In this document: positions 41,953-51,343 of the stretch, in pieces
Layout of the letters: every line of letters begins with the position of its first letter
Numbering within the stretch: position 1 is the first letter of the stretch
DNA from: UBA4636 sp045534575
GTDB lineage: Bacteria; Bacillota; Clostridia; Christensenellales; Borkfalkiaceae
Reading direction: 5' to 3'
DNA: 53,171 nt
Assembly: GCA_045534575.1 (NCBI GenBank)
Contig: JAZSJZ010000014.1
Location: 1-53,171 of the forward strand
Program-made: the position numbers and the translations under genes
The notes under the pieces: model-generated
What the model saw: the letters and a program-made list of their open reading frames with translations, nothing else
Told to the model about the DNA's origin: nothing
Databases searched by the model: none

Positions 41953-44900
41953 TTGAATTTCGAAAAGATTGAACTTATCGGTTTTAAATCGTTTGCCGAT
42001 AAAAGCGAAATAGTTTTCGATAACGGGGTTACGGCAATCGTTGGTCCTAACGGGTGCGGTAAGTCAAACATTGCCGACGCTGTTCGTTGGGTATTGGGTG
42101 AAATGTCCGCAAAGAGTTTGCGTGGTAGTTCTATGACCGACGTTATTTTTAACGGAACTCAAAACAGAAAAAGTTTATCTTACTGTGAAGTTTCGTTATT
42201 TTTCGATAACTCTAATAAAATTTTCAAAAGTTGCGACTATAACGAAGTTATTTTAACGAGAAAACTCTTCAAAAGCGGTGAAAGTGAATATTTTATCAAT
42301 AAGCAACCTGCTCGTATGAGAGATATCGTTGACCTTTTGCACGAGTGTGGCGTTTCTAAAAACGGCTATTCTATCATCGGTCAAGGCAAGGTTGCAGAAA
42401 TTCTTAACTCAAAACCTGAAGATAGAAGAGTAATTTTCGAAGAGGCTGTTGGCATTTCTAAATCAAAGGCAACTAAGGCTGAAAACGAGAGAAAACTTGC
42501 AAGAACTCGTGAAAATATGCTTCGCTTAAACGATATTATAAGCGAAATTTCTCGCCAATTAGAGCCAGCGCAACGCTCTGCTGAAAAAACGAGAAAATTC
42601 TTGGAATTATCGCAAGAACTTAAATATCACGAAATTAACAATTTCTTATATAAAAGTGAAAACGCTAGCACGATTAAAGGCAAAATCGAACTTAGAATTA
42701 AGGCAATTATCGAAGAGATTGAACTTAATGAAAGAGAATTGAAAAAATCAATCGATACATATAACGCTCACACCAAAGAGCGTGATGAATCTGATTCGAT
42801 TATTGCTCGTTTGCACGATGAAATTTTAGAAAAATCGGTTGACCAAGAAAAACTTCAAGGTAAAACCAGCATTTATAAAGAAAAAATTAGTTTCTGCAAA
42901 TCGGAGATTGAGCGTTTAGAAAAGGATTATGAAGAAAAGCAAGAAAAGATTGAACTATTAAATAAGGCAATCGTTGCTAAAAAAGAGTCTTTAATATCTA
43001 GCACAGCTGAAAAGGACGAGCTTGTTAAACAAAATGCTACCCTTAACGATAAGTTGAACAAAGTTTTGGCTGAAATTTCTAAGGGCGAAAACGCTAGCCA
43101 AAGCGCGCAAAGTGAAATTATTTCGGTTGCTGAAACACTTGCAGATATCAGCAAAAATATCGGCTCGCTCGATACTGAAAAATCTGTTATTTCATCTCGT
43201 CAACAAGAGGTTTTAGATAAAGTTCAACAATTATCAACTGAAATTTCTAATCTTTTATTAGAAAAATCTAAAGTTGAGGCTGAAATTGAAGCAAACCAAA
43301 ACCTTCAAAACGATTTAAAGAAGAAAATTGAAACGGTTGAAACAAAGGTTAGAGCGCTAAATGACGAAATTTCAACGCTTTCCAACACTATTTATAACTT
43401 AAACATCAATTTAAACAACCTTCAAGCAAACCTAAAAATTCAGCAAGGCATCAAGGAATCTTACGAGGGCTATCCAACCGCCGTTAAGAAACTAATGCTT
43501 GATGCAAAAACAAACCCAACTCTCCGTGAAAAGATCAAAGGCGTTGTTGCTGAAGTTATAACGACTGATAAAAAGTATGAACTCGCTATCGAAACAGCAA
43601 TCGGTAACGCTGTTCAAAACATTATTTCTGCAACGCCAGAAGATGCTCAATACATATTAGAATATTTAAAGAAGTTAGATGCAGGCCGTGCTACTATCTT
43701 ACCTATTTCTTGGGTAAAAACGCACCACGATTCTTTTGAAATGGCAAACGCTATGAACGAAAGAGGCGCAATCGGCTACGCTACAAAACTTGTTAAATTT
43801 GATAGCTATTTCCAAAGAATTGTTGATTTCTTGCTTGGAAACACTTTAATCGTTGACAATAGTTATAACGCGCTTCAAATCGCTAAAAAGTTTAATAATT
43901 CTTTCAAAATCGTAACCCTAGAAGGCGACGTGTTCAACACGAGCGGTTCGATGAGCGGTGGTTCAAGAAGAAGAAACCTAAGCTTAATGTCAACCGAGCG
44001 CATGATTGAACAAATTAAGGCTGAAATTTCTAAGAAAGAGGCTGAACTTGAAACGGCATCAAAGAAAAAAGAAGATTTAACAAACCAATCTAATGCGCTT
44101 GTTGATTCTTTAGATAAGTTTACTCAAGATATTCAAATTGCTAAGCAAGAAATTTCTGCTTTAACCGTTAAAAAAGATACGTTTGCAGATATTTTAGCGC
44201 AAAAAGAAAGCGAAGTTAACTCTAACGAAGAAGTTATCCGCTCGGTTAAGGCTCGTCTTGACGAGATTAAAAAGCAGTATAGCGATATTGAAAAAGATAA
44301 CAAACTTCTCAACGAAAAACGTGAAACTGCGTCCAGCGAAAACGTAAAACTTCAACAAAAATACGATGAACTACGCAAAAAACGTGATGATATTATTGCA
44401 GAGAGTGCAAATAATATGTCTAGAATTGCGTTCTTAGATGCCGATATTATTTCAATCAACACTGAAATTGAGCGTATGGGCAATGAAATCGTTGAGGCTG
44501 AACAAATTTCTAAGAAGTGCTTAGAAGATATCGAGAACGACAAGAACGTTATTCAAGGTTTCTATAAAGAAATTGAAATTTTAACTCAATCGTGCGAAGA
44601 AACTTCGGGTATTAAGGCTTTAAGAGAAAAACTTTACGCATTAGAAGAGAGAAAGCAAAAACTTTCTGACAGTATTGCTCAAGAAGACTTAAAACGCCAA
44701 TACCACAACGCAGAACTTAATAAACTTAGCGAAAAACGCCACGAAGAAGAACTTGCAATCACCAAAGTTGATAGTGAACTTGAGTTTATGCAACAACGTG
44801 TTTTGGAAGAATATAACGAAACTTACGAAACTTGCGTTGACCAAAAAGACCCTGCATACGATATCGTTAATTCGGCTAGCGAAATTAAGCGTTTAAGAAC

Positions 44901-45537
44901 GAGAATTTCTAACCTTGGCAATATTAACGCTAACGCTATTGAAGAGTGCAGAGAACTTACCGAGCGTTATGAAGAATTTACTTCTCAAATGCAAGACCTT
45001 GAAAAAGCTGAGGCGGACATTAAAGATGCAATAAAAACGCTTACCGATGAAATGCTCACTCAATTTAACGAAGGTTTTGAAGAGATTAGAATTCACTTCA
45101 AGAAAATATTCAAAGAATTGTTCGGCGGTGGCTCGGCTGACCTTGTTATGGATTATTCAACTTCCGACGACCCATTGCAAGCAGGCGTTGATATCGTTGC
45201 AGAACCACCTGGAAAGAAACTTCAAAAGATTTCGCTCTTATCAGGTGGCGAAATGGCGCTTACCGCCATTGCAATCTTGTTTGCAATCTTAAAAAGAAGA
45301 CCGATGCCGTTCTGTGTTCTTGACGAAATTGAAGCACCGCTTGACGATGCTAACGTTGAAAGATTTGCTAGATATTTGCAAAACTTCTCTAAAGAAACGC
45401 AATTTATCGTTATCACACACAAAAAGGTTACGATGGAAATGTCAGATGCGCTATTTGGCGTAACAATGCAAGAAAAAGGCGTATCTAAAATCGTTTCAGT
45501 TAAACTTGCTGATATTAAAGACACTTTTGAGGATTAA
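41953..45537 (+). CDS. smc: Chromosome segregation ATPase SMC
   Basis: An 1194-residue condensin. The N-terminal Walker A is GPNGCGKS (31-38). Two long coiled-coil arms flank the hinge (about 510-650), and the C-terminal ABC signature LLSGGEMAL and Walker B CVLDEIEAPLDDANV complete the head. The start is TTG, which follows a GAGGG site; no ATG is available nearby. Its partners ScpA and ScpB are encoded at 2345-3869. ftsY follows after 5 nt. Confidence 0.97.
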   Translation: MNFEKIELIGFKSFADKSEIVFDNGVTAIVGPNGCGKSNIADAVRWVLGEMSAKSLRGSSMTDVIFNGTQNRKSLSYCEVSLFFDNSNKIFKSCDYNEVILTRKLFKSGESEYFINKQPARMRDIVDLLHECGVSKNGYSIIGQGKVAEILNSKPEDRRVIFEEAVGISKSKATKAENERKLARTRENMLRLNDIISEISRQLEPAQRSAEKTRKFLELSQELKYHEINNFLYKSENASTIKGKIELRIKAIIEEIELNERELKKSIDTYNAHTKERDESDSIIARLHDEILEKSVDQEKLQGKTSIYKEKISFCKSEIERLEKDYEEKQEKIELLNKAIVAKKESLISSTAEKDELVKQNATLNDKLNKVLAEISKGENASQSAQSEIISVAETLADISKNIGSLDTEKSVISSRQQEVLDKVQQLSTEISNLLLEKSKVEAEIEANQNLQNDLKKKIETVETKVRALNDEISTLSNTIYNLNINLNNLQANLKIQQGIKESYEGYPTAVKKLMLDAKTNPTLREKIKGVVAEVITTDKKYELAIETAIGNAVQNIISATPEDAQYILEYLKKLDAGRATILPISWVKTHHDSFEMANAMNERGAIGYATKLVKFDSYFQRIVDFLLGNTLIVDNSYNALQIAKKFNNSFKIVTLEGDVFNTSGSMSGGSRRRNLSLMSTERMIEQIKAEISKKEAELETASKKKEDLTNQSNALVDSLDKFTQDIQIAKQEISALTVKKDTFADILAQKESEVNSNEEVIRSVKARLDEIKKQYSDIEKDNKLLNEKRETASSENVKLQQKYDELRKKRDDIIAESANNMSRIAFLDADIISINTEIERMGNEIVEAEQISKKCLEDIENDKNVIQGFYKEIEILTQSCEETSGIKALREKLYALEERKQKLSDSIAQEDLKRQYHNAELNKLSEKRHEEELAITKVDSELEFMQQRVLEEYNETYETCVDQKDPAYDIVNSASEIKRLRTRISNLGNINANAIEECRELTERYEEFTSQMQDLEKAEADIKDAIKTLTDEMLTQFNEGFEEIRIHFKKIFKELFGGGSADLVMDYSTSDDPLQAGVDIVAEPPGKKLQKISLLSGGEMALTAIAILFAILKRRPMPFCVLDEIEAPLDDANVERFARYLQNFSKETQFIVITHKKVTMEMSDALFGVTMQEKGVSKIVSVKLADIKDTFED

Positions 45538-45542
45538 TTTTT

Positions 45543-46439
45543 ATGGGCTTTTTTTCTAAAATCGCTAACGCATTAAAGAAAACTAAATCTGCAATCGGAG
45601 GAAAACTTTCTCAGCTTTTCTCCGGTGATAAGATTGGCGCTGATTTTTACGAAGATTTAGAAGATATTTTAATTTCTTCCGATATAAGCTACGATACTTC
45701 AGCCGAAATTGTTGAATCATTGCGCGAAAAAATGAAAGCCGAAAAGGTGAAAGATAAAGAAGTTGTTTTACAAAATTTAAGGCAAGTTATTCAAGAAACC
45801 TTAGACGAGACAGAGCCTATTGATATTCAAAAACCTGCAATTATTATGGTTATCGGTGTTAATGGCGTTGGAAAAACGACGACTATCGGCAAACTTGCAA
45901 ACCTTTTCACAAAGAAAAAATTATCTGTAACCATTGCCGCTGCTGATACGTTTAGAGCAGCCGCAAGCGACCAATTAGACGTTTGGGCAGAGCGCGCAAA
46001 GGTTAGAATTATTAAACAAGGCGAGGGTTCGGACCCTTCTGCCGTTGTTTTCGACGCCGTATCTTCTGCAAAATCTAAAAAGACTGACGTTTTAATTATC
46101 GATACAGCTGGAAGACTACACGTTAAGGCAAACTTAATGGAAGAATTAAAGAAAATGGGTAGAGTTGTTTCAAGAGAATACCCTGAAGCAAATTTCTATA
46201 AATTTATCGTTTTAGACGCAACAACAGGTCAAAATGCTCTATCTCAAGTAGAACTATTTGATGAGGCTGTTGGGCTTGACGGCATAGTTTTAACTAAACT
46301 AGACGGCTCTGCAAAGGGCGGTTTCGTTCTAACTTTAGCAAAAGAATTAGCTCTTCCTGTTTCTTTTGTTGGAGTTGGTGAGGGCATTGACGACCTTGAG
46401 GAATTTAATTCGAAAGATTTCGCCGAGGCACTTATTTAA
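45543..46439 (+). CDS. ftsY: Signal recognition particle receptor FtsY
   Basis: A 298-residue SRP GTPase that docks ribosome-SRP complexes at the membrane. An N domain (about 30-90) and G domain with P-loop GVNGVGKT (105-112), DTAGRL and TKLDGSAKGG are present. The acidic A domain of E. coli FtsY is absent; a short basic N-terminal helix could bind the membrane. ffh is not in the window. Confidence 0.97.
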   Translation: MGFFSKIANALKKTKSAIGGKLSQLFSGDKIGADFYEDLEDILISSDISYDTSAEIVESLREKMKAEKVKDKEVVLQNLRQVIQETLDETEPIDIQKPAIIMVIGVNGVGKTTTIGKLANLFTKKKLSVTIAAADTFRAAASDQLDVWAERAKVRIIKQGEGSDPSAVVFDAVSSAKSKKTDVLIIDTAGRLHVKANLMEELKKMGRVVSREYPEANFYKFIVLDATTGQNALSQVELFDEAVGLDGIVLTKLDGSAKGGFVLTLAKELALPVSFVGVGEGIDDLEEFNSKDFAEALI

Positions 46440-46442
46440 TTT

Positions 46443-47759
46443 ATGAAAAAACAAAAACAAGAAAAAATTAAAAAACAAAAGAAAAAAACGCTTTGGTATC
46501 CCTTAGATAACGCTGCTAAGATCTACCCGCCAACGGCTTCTAATAAACGCGCGCACGTTTTTTGCTTTTCTGCCTTTTTAACCGATGAGATTGACCCTGA
46601 AGTTTTAAATCTAGCGGTTGAAAACATTTTAAAGCATTACGTAACGTTTAAAACTAAGCTAATGCGCGGTATGTTTTGGTATTATTTAGAAGAAAATAAC
46701 GCTAAATTTAAGGTTTTTCCTGAAAGCCCATACTATCTAAAGCCAATAGATTATCGAAAAAATAACGGTTATTTGTTCGAAGTTTTATACGTTCGCAATA
46801 AAATCACCGTTAAGTTTTTCCACGCGTTGACTGATGGAACTGGCGGTTTTAAGTTCTTTTCTTCGCTTATTGCTGAATATTTAACGCTACTAGGCAAAGA
46901 AGTTGATTTGCAAAACGTTATGACGCCAATTGAAGCGCCATACTCGTTAAAGGAAGTTGACGATAGTTTTAAAACTTATCAATTTGATAGCAATGATAAA
47001 CCTGAAAAAATAAAAAAGCCTTATCATATTTTAGCAACGCCGTTCGATTATGACGGCGCTGGAATGATAACAGCTGAGGCTAATATTTCAAGGATTAAAG
47101 AGATTGCAAAAGAAAAAAACGTAACTATCACCGCGTTTTTAGCGGGAATTTATATGCATTCGGTATATAAAAGTTTTTTAAAGAACAAACCATTAAAAAA
47201 CAAGCTCATAACCGTATTAATTCCTTGTAATTTACGCAAAAAATATGGTGGTGAAACTTTACGCAATTTCTCGATGTTTGCTCGCTTTTCAAATGATTAT
47301 AATCAAAGTGAGCCATCTTGTGAAGAACTTTTTAAACTTTGCCAAAACCAACTTGATGAAGGTTTAACCACTGAAAAACTTGATGCTATTATTCACGATA
47401 ACGTTAAAACGGAAAAGAATTTCTTCATCAAAATTGCCCCAAGACCATTAAAAGATTTAATTATGCGTCTTGCATATTCAAAAGTAGGCGAAGTTTTGCA
47501 AACGGTAGATTTTTCTAATATCGGCAAGGTAACTTTGCCAGATTGTTTTAAAAAATACGTAAATCACATAACTTTTGCAATAACACCAACGTATTCATGC
47601 AATCACCAAACGGGCGTTATTGGCTATAATGACAATCTTTATATAACTTTTGCAAGAAATTTTGTTGAAACAGAAATTGAAAAGAATTTCATTAGAAAAC
47701 TTACTCAATATGGCGTTGACGTAAAAATTAGAAGTAATTATTGGGAGGTTGCACCGTGA
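46443..47759 (+). CDS. Condensation-type acyltransferase (alcohol acetyltransferase-like)
   Basis: A 438-residue protein of the CoA-dependent acyltransferase superfamily, with the catalytic motif H127-ALT-D131-G and a later structural stretch near the DFSNIGKV segment. The first 15 residues are very basic. It starts 3 nt after the ftsY stop and overlaps the next gene by 4 nt (GTGA). Substrates are unknown; wax, lipid or alcohol acylation are all possible. It heads a three-gene tail on the smc-ftsY operon that also occurs, as far as I recall, in other Clostridia. Confidence 0.75.
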   Translation: MKKQKQEKIKKQKKKTLWYPLDNAAKIYPPTASNKRAHVFCFSAFLTDEIDPEVLNLAVENILKHYVTFKTKLMRGMFWYYLEENNAKFKVFPESPYYLKPIDYRKNNGYLFEVLYVRNKITVKFFHALTDGTGGFKFFSSLIAEYLTLLGKEVDLQNVMTPIEAPYSLKEVDDSFKTYQFDSNDKPEKIKKPYHILATPFDYDGAGMITAEANISRIKEIAKEKNVTITAFLAGIYMHSVYKSFLKNKPLKNKLITVLIPCNLRKKYGGETLRNFSMFARFSNDYNQSEPSCEELFKLCQNQLDEGLTTEKLDAIIHDNVKTEKNFFIKIAPRPLKDLIMRLAYSKVGEVLQTVDFSNIGKVTLPDCFKKYVNHITFAITPTYSCNHQTGVIGYNDNLYITFARNFVETEIEKNFIRKLTQYGVDVKIRSNYWEVAP

Positions 47760-48427
47760 AAAAGTGTAAATATTGCAACATAAACGTTGATACCGATAAG
47801 AGTTTTTGTCCGCTATGCTATAATAGGTTATATCAAATTGACGATAATTGCGAGGTTTTCTACACTCCTAGAGTTGTTAACGAAACGGGCAACAAACGCT
47901 CACACTTTTTATCGAGACTATTTTTGTTTTTATCAATTTGCGCAACCGTTATTTGTTTGTTGATCAATTCATTAGTAAATAAATCTATCACTTGGTGGCC
48001 AATAGTAACGCTTGGAATAATTTATTTATGGGTTTTAATTAAGCATACAATTTTATCTCACTCAGGCCCGATTTCTAAGGTTATTATGCAAGTTTTAACA
48101 CTAATTGTGCTACTTTATTTTTCTGAACGATTATCGCTTGAAAATTGGCTTATTCCTTACGTTTATCCATCAATAGCAATGGCTGCAGCTTTAGTTCTTC
48201 TTATGATTGTTTTTATTTCGCCAAAACGAAATGAATACGTTTTCAGTTTTCTATTAATGACTGCAATTTTAGGCGTTATTTCAGCCATTTTTATGGTTAC
48301 GCATAATAATGAATTTACACTTCTTAACCTAATTAGTTTATCGGTTAACGGCACAATTTGCATTGGCTATATTTTGTTTGGTTATAACGCAATGAGAACA
48401 GAATTAACGAGGAAATGGCATTTATAA
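47756..48427 (+). CDS. Zinc-ribbon multi-pass membrane protein (DUF6320-like)
   Basis: A 223-residue protein with an N-terminal zinc ribbon (C4, C7, C18, C21) followed by about six membrane helices between 52 and 210. The start is GTG at 47756, 7 nt after GGGAGG and overlapping the previous stop; the upstream in-frame TTG at 47741 would lie on that ribosome binding site. The layout matches proteins I know as DUF6320, function unknown. It is coupled to the acyltransferase and one base from the hydrolase gene. Confidence 0.72.
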   Translation: MKKCKYCNINVDTDKSFCPLCYNRLYQIDDNCEVFYTPRVVNETGNKRSHFLSRLFLFLSICATVICLLINSLVNKSITWWPIVTLGIIYLWVLIKHTILSHSGPISKVIMQVLTLIVLLYFSERLSLENWLIPYVYPSIAMAAALVLLMIVFISPKRNEYVFSFLLMTAILGVISAIFMVTHNNEFTLLNLISLSVNGTICIGYILFGYNAMRTELTRKWHL

Positions 48428-48428
48428 T

Positions 48429-49469
48429 ATGGCAAAAAAGAAAAATAAGAAAATCCCAAGAGGCAAAGTTTCTCATAAAAAATTAATTTCAACGTTAGCG
48501 TTTGTTTGCGTGCTTATTATAATTGCTATAATATACACACAACTATCCCCAGAATTTAAAGATAAACTTTTGGGCGCTGGCTCTAATTCTAGTAATAATT
48601 CCATTCACATATCTTCAAACCTTGAAGGTGATTTGCGTATTCACTTCGTTGACGTAGGTCAAGGCGACGGAATTGTTATAGAACTTCCTGATAACACAAA
48701 AATTTTGATAGATGCTGCTAAAAAGACTAAATGCGATCAACTCGTTGAATATATCAACGCGCTCGGCATAACCACTTTCGATTACGTTATTGCAACTCAC
48801 GCCGATGAAGATCATATCGGTGGCATGACGACGATTTTTAATAACTATGAAATCAAAAACATCTATCAACCAAGCGGACGGAAAGACACTCAAACTTATA
48901 GTAATTTTTTAGAGTCTATCGCTAATGAACAAGGTTGCAAAAGTGTTTATTTTAATAGAGAAACCGACCTATATTTTGAGTTTGATGATGGTTCAAAAAA
49001 GCACGAACTCGTTATTGATTTTTTAACTCCAACTGCTTCTATTGAAGAAATTTATTATAGTGACGCTAACGATTATTCTCCAATTATGCTAATCGAATAT
49101 GCAGGAAGAAAAGTTATGCTAACGGGCGACGCTGAAACGGCTGCTGAAAACGAATTTTTAGAAGAATATGGCGATATTGAAATTGATGTTGATATTCTAA
49201 AAGTTGCGCATCACGGCTCTTCAACCTCAACTTCCACTAGATTTTTAGATAAAATTAAACCAGAATATGCAATAATATCTTGTGGAGTTGGCAATTCTTA
49301 TCGTCATCCTACTCAAACGGCTCTTACTAATTTAATCTCATCTCAAGCAGAGATTTTTAGAACTGACGTTCAAGGCGATATCGTTTTCACGATAGATAAA
49401 GAAGGCGAAATTTCGTCTTTAGTTGAAAAAGAGTTTAATTATGATGATTTATTTGCACCAGGTACATAA
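48429..49469 (+). CDS. Membrane-anchored ComEC/Rec2-like metallo-beta-lactamase-fold hydrolase
   Basis: A 346-residue protein with a basic N terminus and one membrane helix (about 19-37), placing the hydrolase domain outside. It opens IHFVDVGQGDGIVIE, has the metal motif H124-A-D-E-D-H129, then LTGDAE and VAHHGSSTSTS. It corresponds to the soluble hydrolase part of ComEC without the channel, a type often found as a separate exported protein. It could be an extracellular nuclease or phosphodiesterase; DNA-uptake genes are not nearby. A terminator follows. Confidence 0.85.
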   Translation: MAKKKNKKIPRGKVSHKKLISTLAFVCVLIIIAIIYTQLSPEFKDKLLGAGSNSSNNSIHISSNLEGDLRIHFVDVGQGDGIVIELPDNTKILIDAAKKTKCDQLVEYINALGITTFDYVIATHADEDHIGGMTTIFNNYEIKNIYQPSGRKDTQTYSNFLESIANEQGCKSVYFNRETDLYFEFDDGSKKHELVIDFLTPTASIEEIYYSDANDYSPIMLIEYAGRKVMLTGDAETAAENEFLEEYGDIEIDVDILKVAHHGSSTSTSTRFLDKIKPEYAIISCGVGNSYRHPTQTALTNLISSQAEIFRTDVQGDIVFTIDKEGEISSLVEKEFNYDDLFAPGT

Positions 49470-49496
49470 ATCAATTTAGTTGCTAAATTTAAGCAC

Positions 49497-49526
49497 AAAA
49501 AAACGGCAGAAAAACTGCCGTTTTTT
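49497..49526. terminator. Bidirectional terminator between the hydrolase gene and spoVG
   Basis: AAAAAACGGCAG / CTGCCGTTTTTT stem with an A5 loop, T tracts on both strands. Confidence 0.92.
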
Positions 49527-49543
49527 AATGTTTTTAAAACTAA

Positions 49544-49810
49544 TTATTCTTGTGGTTCGTAATTATCAAACGCATCAAGAACTTTCTTTATAATATAGTC
49601 TCGAGTTTCGGAATTGATAGGGTGAGCAACGTCCTTAAAAGTTCCGTCTGACGATTTTCTGCTTGGCATAGCGATAAAACGACCTTCATTGCCGTCAATA
49701 ATCTTAATGTCATGAACGACGAAGCAGTTATCAATCGTGATAGAAGCCACTGCTTTTAACTTAGTCTCTTCTTTTTGAACTAGTCTAATTCTTACATCTG
49801 TAATTTCCAT
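49544..49810 (-). CDS. spoVG: Septation and stage V sporulation regulator SpoVG
   Basis: An 88-residue protein beginning MEITDVRIRLV with the conserved core NEGRFIAMPSRKSSDGTFKDVAHPI. SpoVG proteins bind RNA and DNA and affect septation, virulence and sporulation genes. The start is the ATG at 49810 after an AGAGGTG site; the frame continues upstream but is not translated with a ribosome binding site. Divergent from murC. Confidence 0.96.
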   Translation of the reverse strand: MEITDVRIRLVQKEETKLKAVASITIDNCFVVHDIKIIDGNEGRFIAMPSRKSSDGTFKDVAHPINSETRDYIIKKVLDAFDNYEPQE

Positions 49811-49838
49811 AAAACACCTCTTAGTTTTCACTATTATA

Positions 49839-49867
49839 ATAATACTACATTTATTTAAGATTTTCAA
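49839..49867 (-). promoter_or_regulatory. spoVG promoter
   Basis: Minus strand: TTGAAA (49862-49867), 17-bp spacer, TATTAT (49839-49844). A second TATAAT overlaps just downstream. Confidence 0.7.
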
Positions 49868-49967
49868 TAGTTTTTTAAAAAAAATTAACAAATTAGTTGT
49901 AATTTTGTAAAATTTAGACATAATTCGCATTAAATTTAATATAATAAAAGCGGAATTGTAAATTTTT

Positions 49968-51326
49968 ATGGAGAATTTTAGAAAAAATTCTATCAACGTT
50001 TATTTTATTGGAATTGGTGGGATAGCAATGTCTGGCTTAGCAAAATATTTATTGAGCCTAGATTTTAACGTTTTTGGAAGCGATAAAAACAAAACGTTAC
50101 AAACTATTGAACTTGAAAATTTGGGTGCTAAAATTTTCTATAAGCACGATAAAAACAACCTTAAAGATATTGACGTTGTCGTATATTCTTCTGCGATAAG
50201 TTTAGATAATGAAGAACTAAAATATGCAACGGAAAATAATATGTGCATATATTCACGCTCAAGTCTTCTTAAGCTATTATCTTATAATTTTCTAAAGCGA
50301 ATTGGTGTGGCTGGCTGTCACGGGAAGACTACCGCAACTGCAATGCTTAGTCATATTTTTTATCAAAACAATTCAAAATTTACAACTTTTATTGGTGGAA
50401 ACGACAAAAAACTTGGCAATTTCATAAGTTTTGGAAAAGATTATCTTATAACCGAAATTTGCGAATATAACAAAAATATTAACGATTTTGATGCTGATAT
50501 TTGCGCCGTTTTAAATATTGATAACGATCATTTAAATTCATATGCAAATTTTGCAGATTTATGCGAAACGTTTTTTTCATTTATTAATAAGTCAAAAATT
50601 TCAATCGTTAATGCTGACGATAAAATTTTGCAAAAAGCAAAAAAGGACTCAATTACCTTTGGTATTAATAATTTTAGTGATTATCAAGCAAAAAACATAG
50701 TTTTTAACGAAAAATCAACGACATTTCAGGTTTTTATAAAAGGAAAATATTCGTTTAAAGCAAAAATTAACACAATTGGAATTTATAACGTTTATAACGC
50801 ATTATCAGCCATAGCAATCGCAAAAACGATTGGTTATGATAATAGAGCGATAAAGCGTGGTTTAAATTCGTTTGTTGGAGTAAAGCGCAGAAACGAACAC
50901 TTAAAAAGCATTAAAAAAAGGAAAATTTTAACCGATTATTGCCACCATCCAACTGAAATTAAATCTTTTATCGACGGCTTAAAAACAAGGTCAAAATCAA
51001 GCGTTTTCGTGCTTTTTCAGCCACACACGTATTCAAGAACAAAAATTTTATTTGATGATTTTGTAAAGGTTTTTTCGAAGAAAAAGAACATATATATTTA
51101 TAAGGAATATCCAGCAAGAGAGAATTATGATTTTGATGGTTCTAGCAAAAAACTTGCCACAAAGTTGCCAAATGCTAAATACTATGAAAGTTTTGAGGAA
51201 ATGTTTAAAGCCGTTTTAAGCGCTTCAAAACCAAACGATTTGATTTTAGTTTTAGGTGCAGGAGATATTTACGATAAAACTTGTGATTTCATTAATAATT
51301 TTAACGATAAAAAAACCGTAACTTAA
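49968..51326 (+). CDS. murC: UDP-N-acetylmuramate--L-alanine ligase
   Basis: A 452-residue Mur ligase adding L-alanine to UDP-MurNAc. The N-terminal Rossmann motif is GIGGIAMSGLA (15-25), the ATP loop is GCHGKTT (116-122), and the C-terminal domain contains DYCHHPTEI and FQPHTYSRT. No convincing Shine-Dalgarno precedes the ATG; a TATAAT lies at 49940-49945. It stands alone, away from a mur cluster, and is divergent from spoVG. Confidence 0.95.
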   Translation: MENFRKNSINVYFIGIGGIAMSGLAKYLLSLDFNVFGSDKNKTLQTIELENLGAKIFYKHDKNNLKDIDVVVYSSAISLDNEELKYATENNMCIYSRSSLLKLLSYNFLKRIGVAGCHGKTTATAMLSHIFYQNNSKFTTFIGGNDKKLGNFISFGKDYLITEICEYNKNINDFDADICAVLNIDNDHLNSYANFADLCETFFSFINKSKISIVNADDKILQKAKKDSITFGINNFSDYQAKNIVFNEKSTTFQVFIKGKYSFKAKINTIGIYNVYNALSAIAIAKTIGYDNRAIKRGLNSFVGVKRRNEHLKSIKKRKILTDYCHHPTEIKSFIDGLKTRSKSSVFVLFQPHTYSRTKILFDDFVKVFSKKKNIYIYKEYPARENYDFDGSSKKLATKLPNAKYYESFEEMFKAVLSASKPNDLILVLGAGDIYDKTCDFINNFNDKKTVT

Positions 51327-51342
51327 GCGTTACGGTTTTTTG
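51309..51342. terminator. Terminator overlapping the end of murC
   Basis: AAAAAACCGTAAC / GTTACGGTTTTTT around TTAAGC. The stop codon of murC lies in the loop. A and T tracts on both sides let it also serve the minus-strand PadR gene. Confidence 0.9.
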
Positions 51343-51343
51343 G

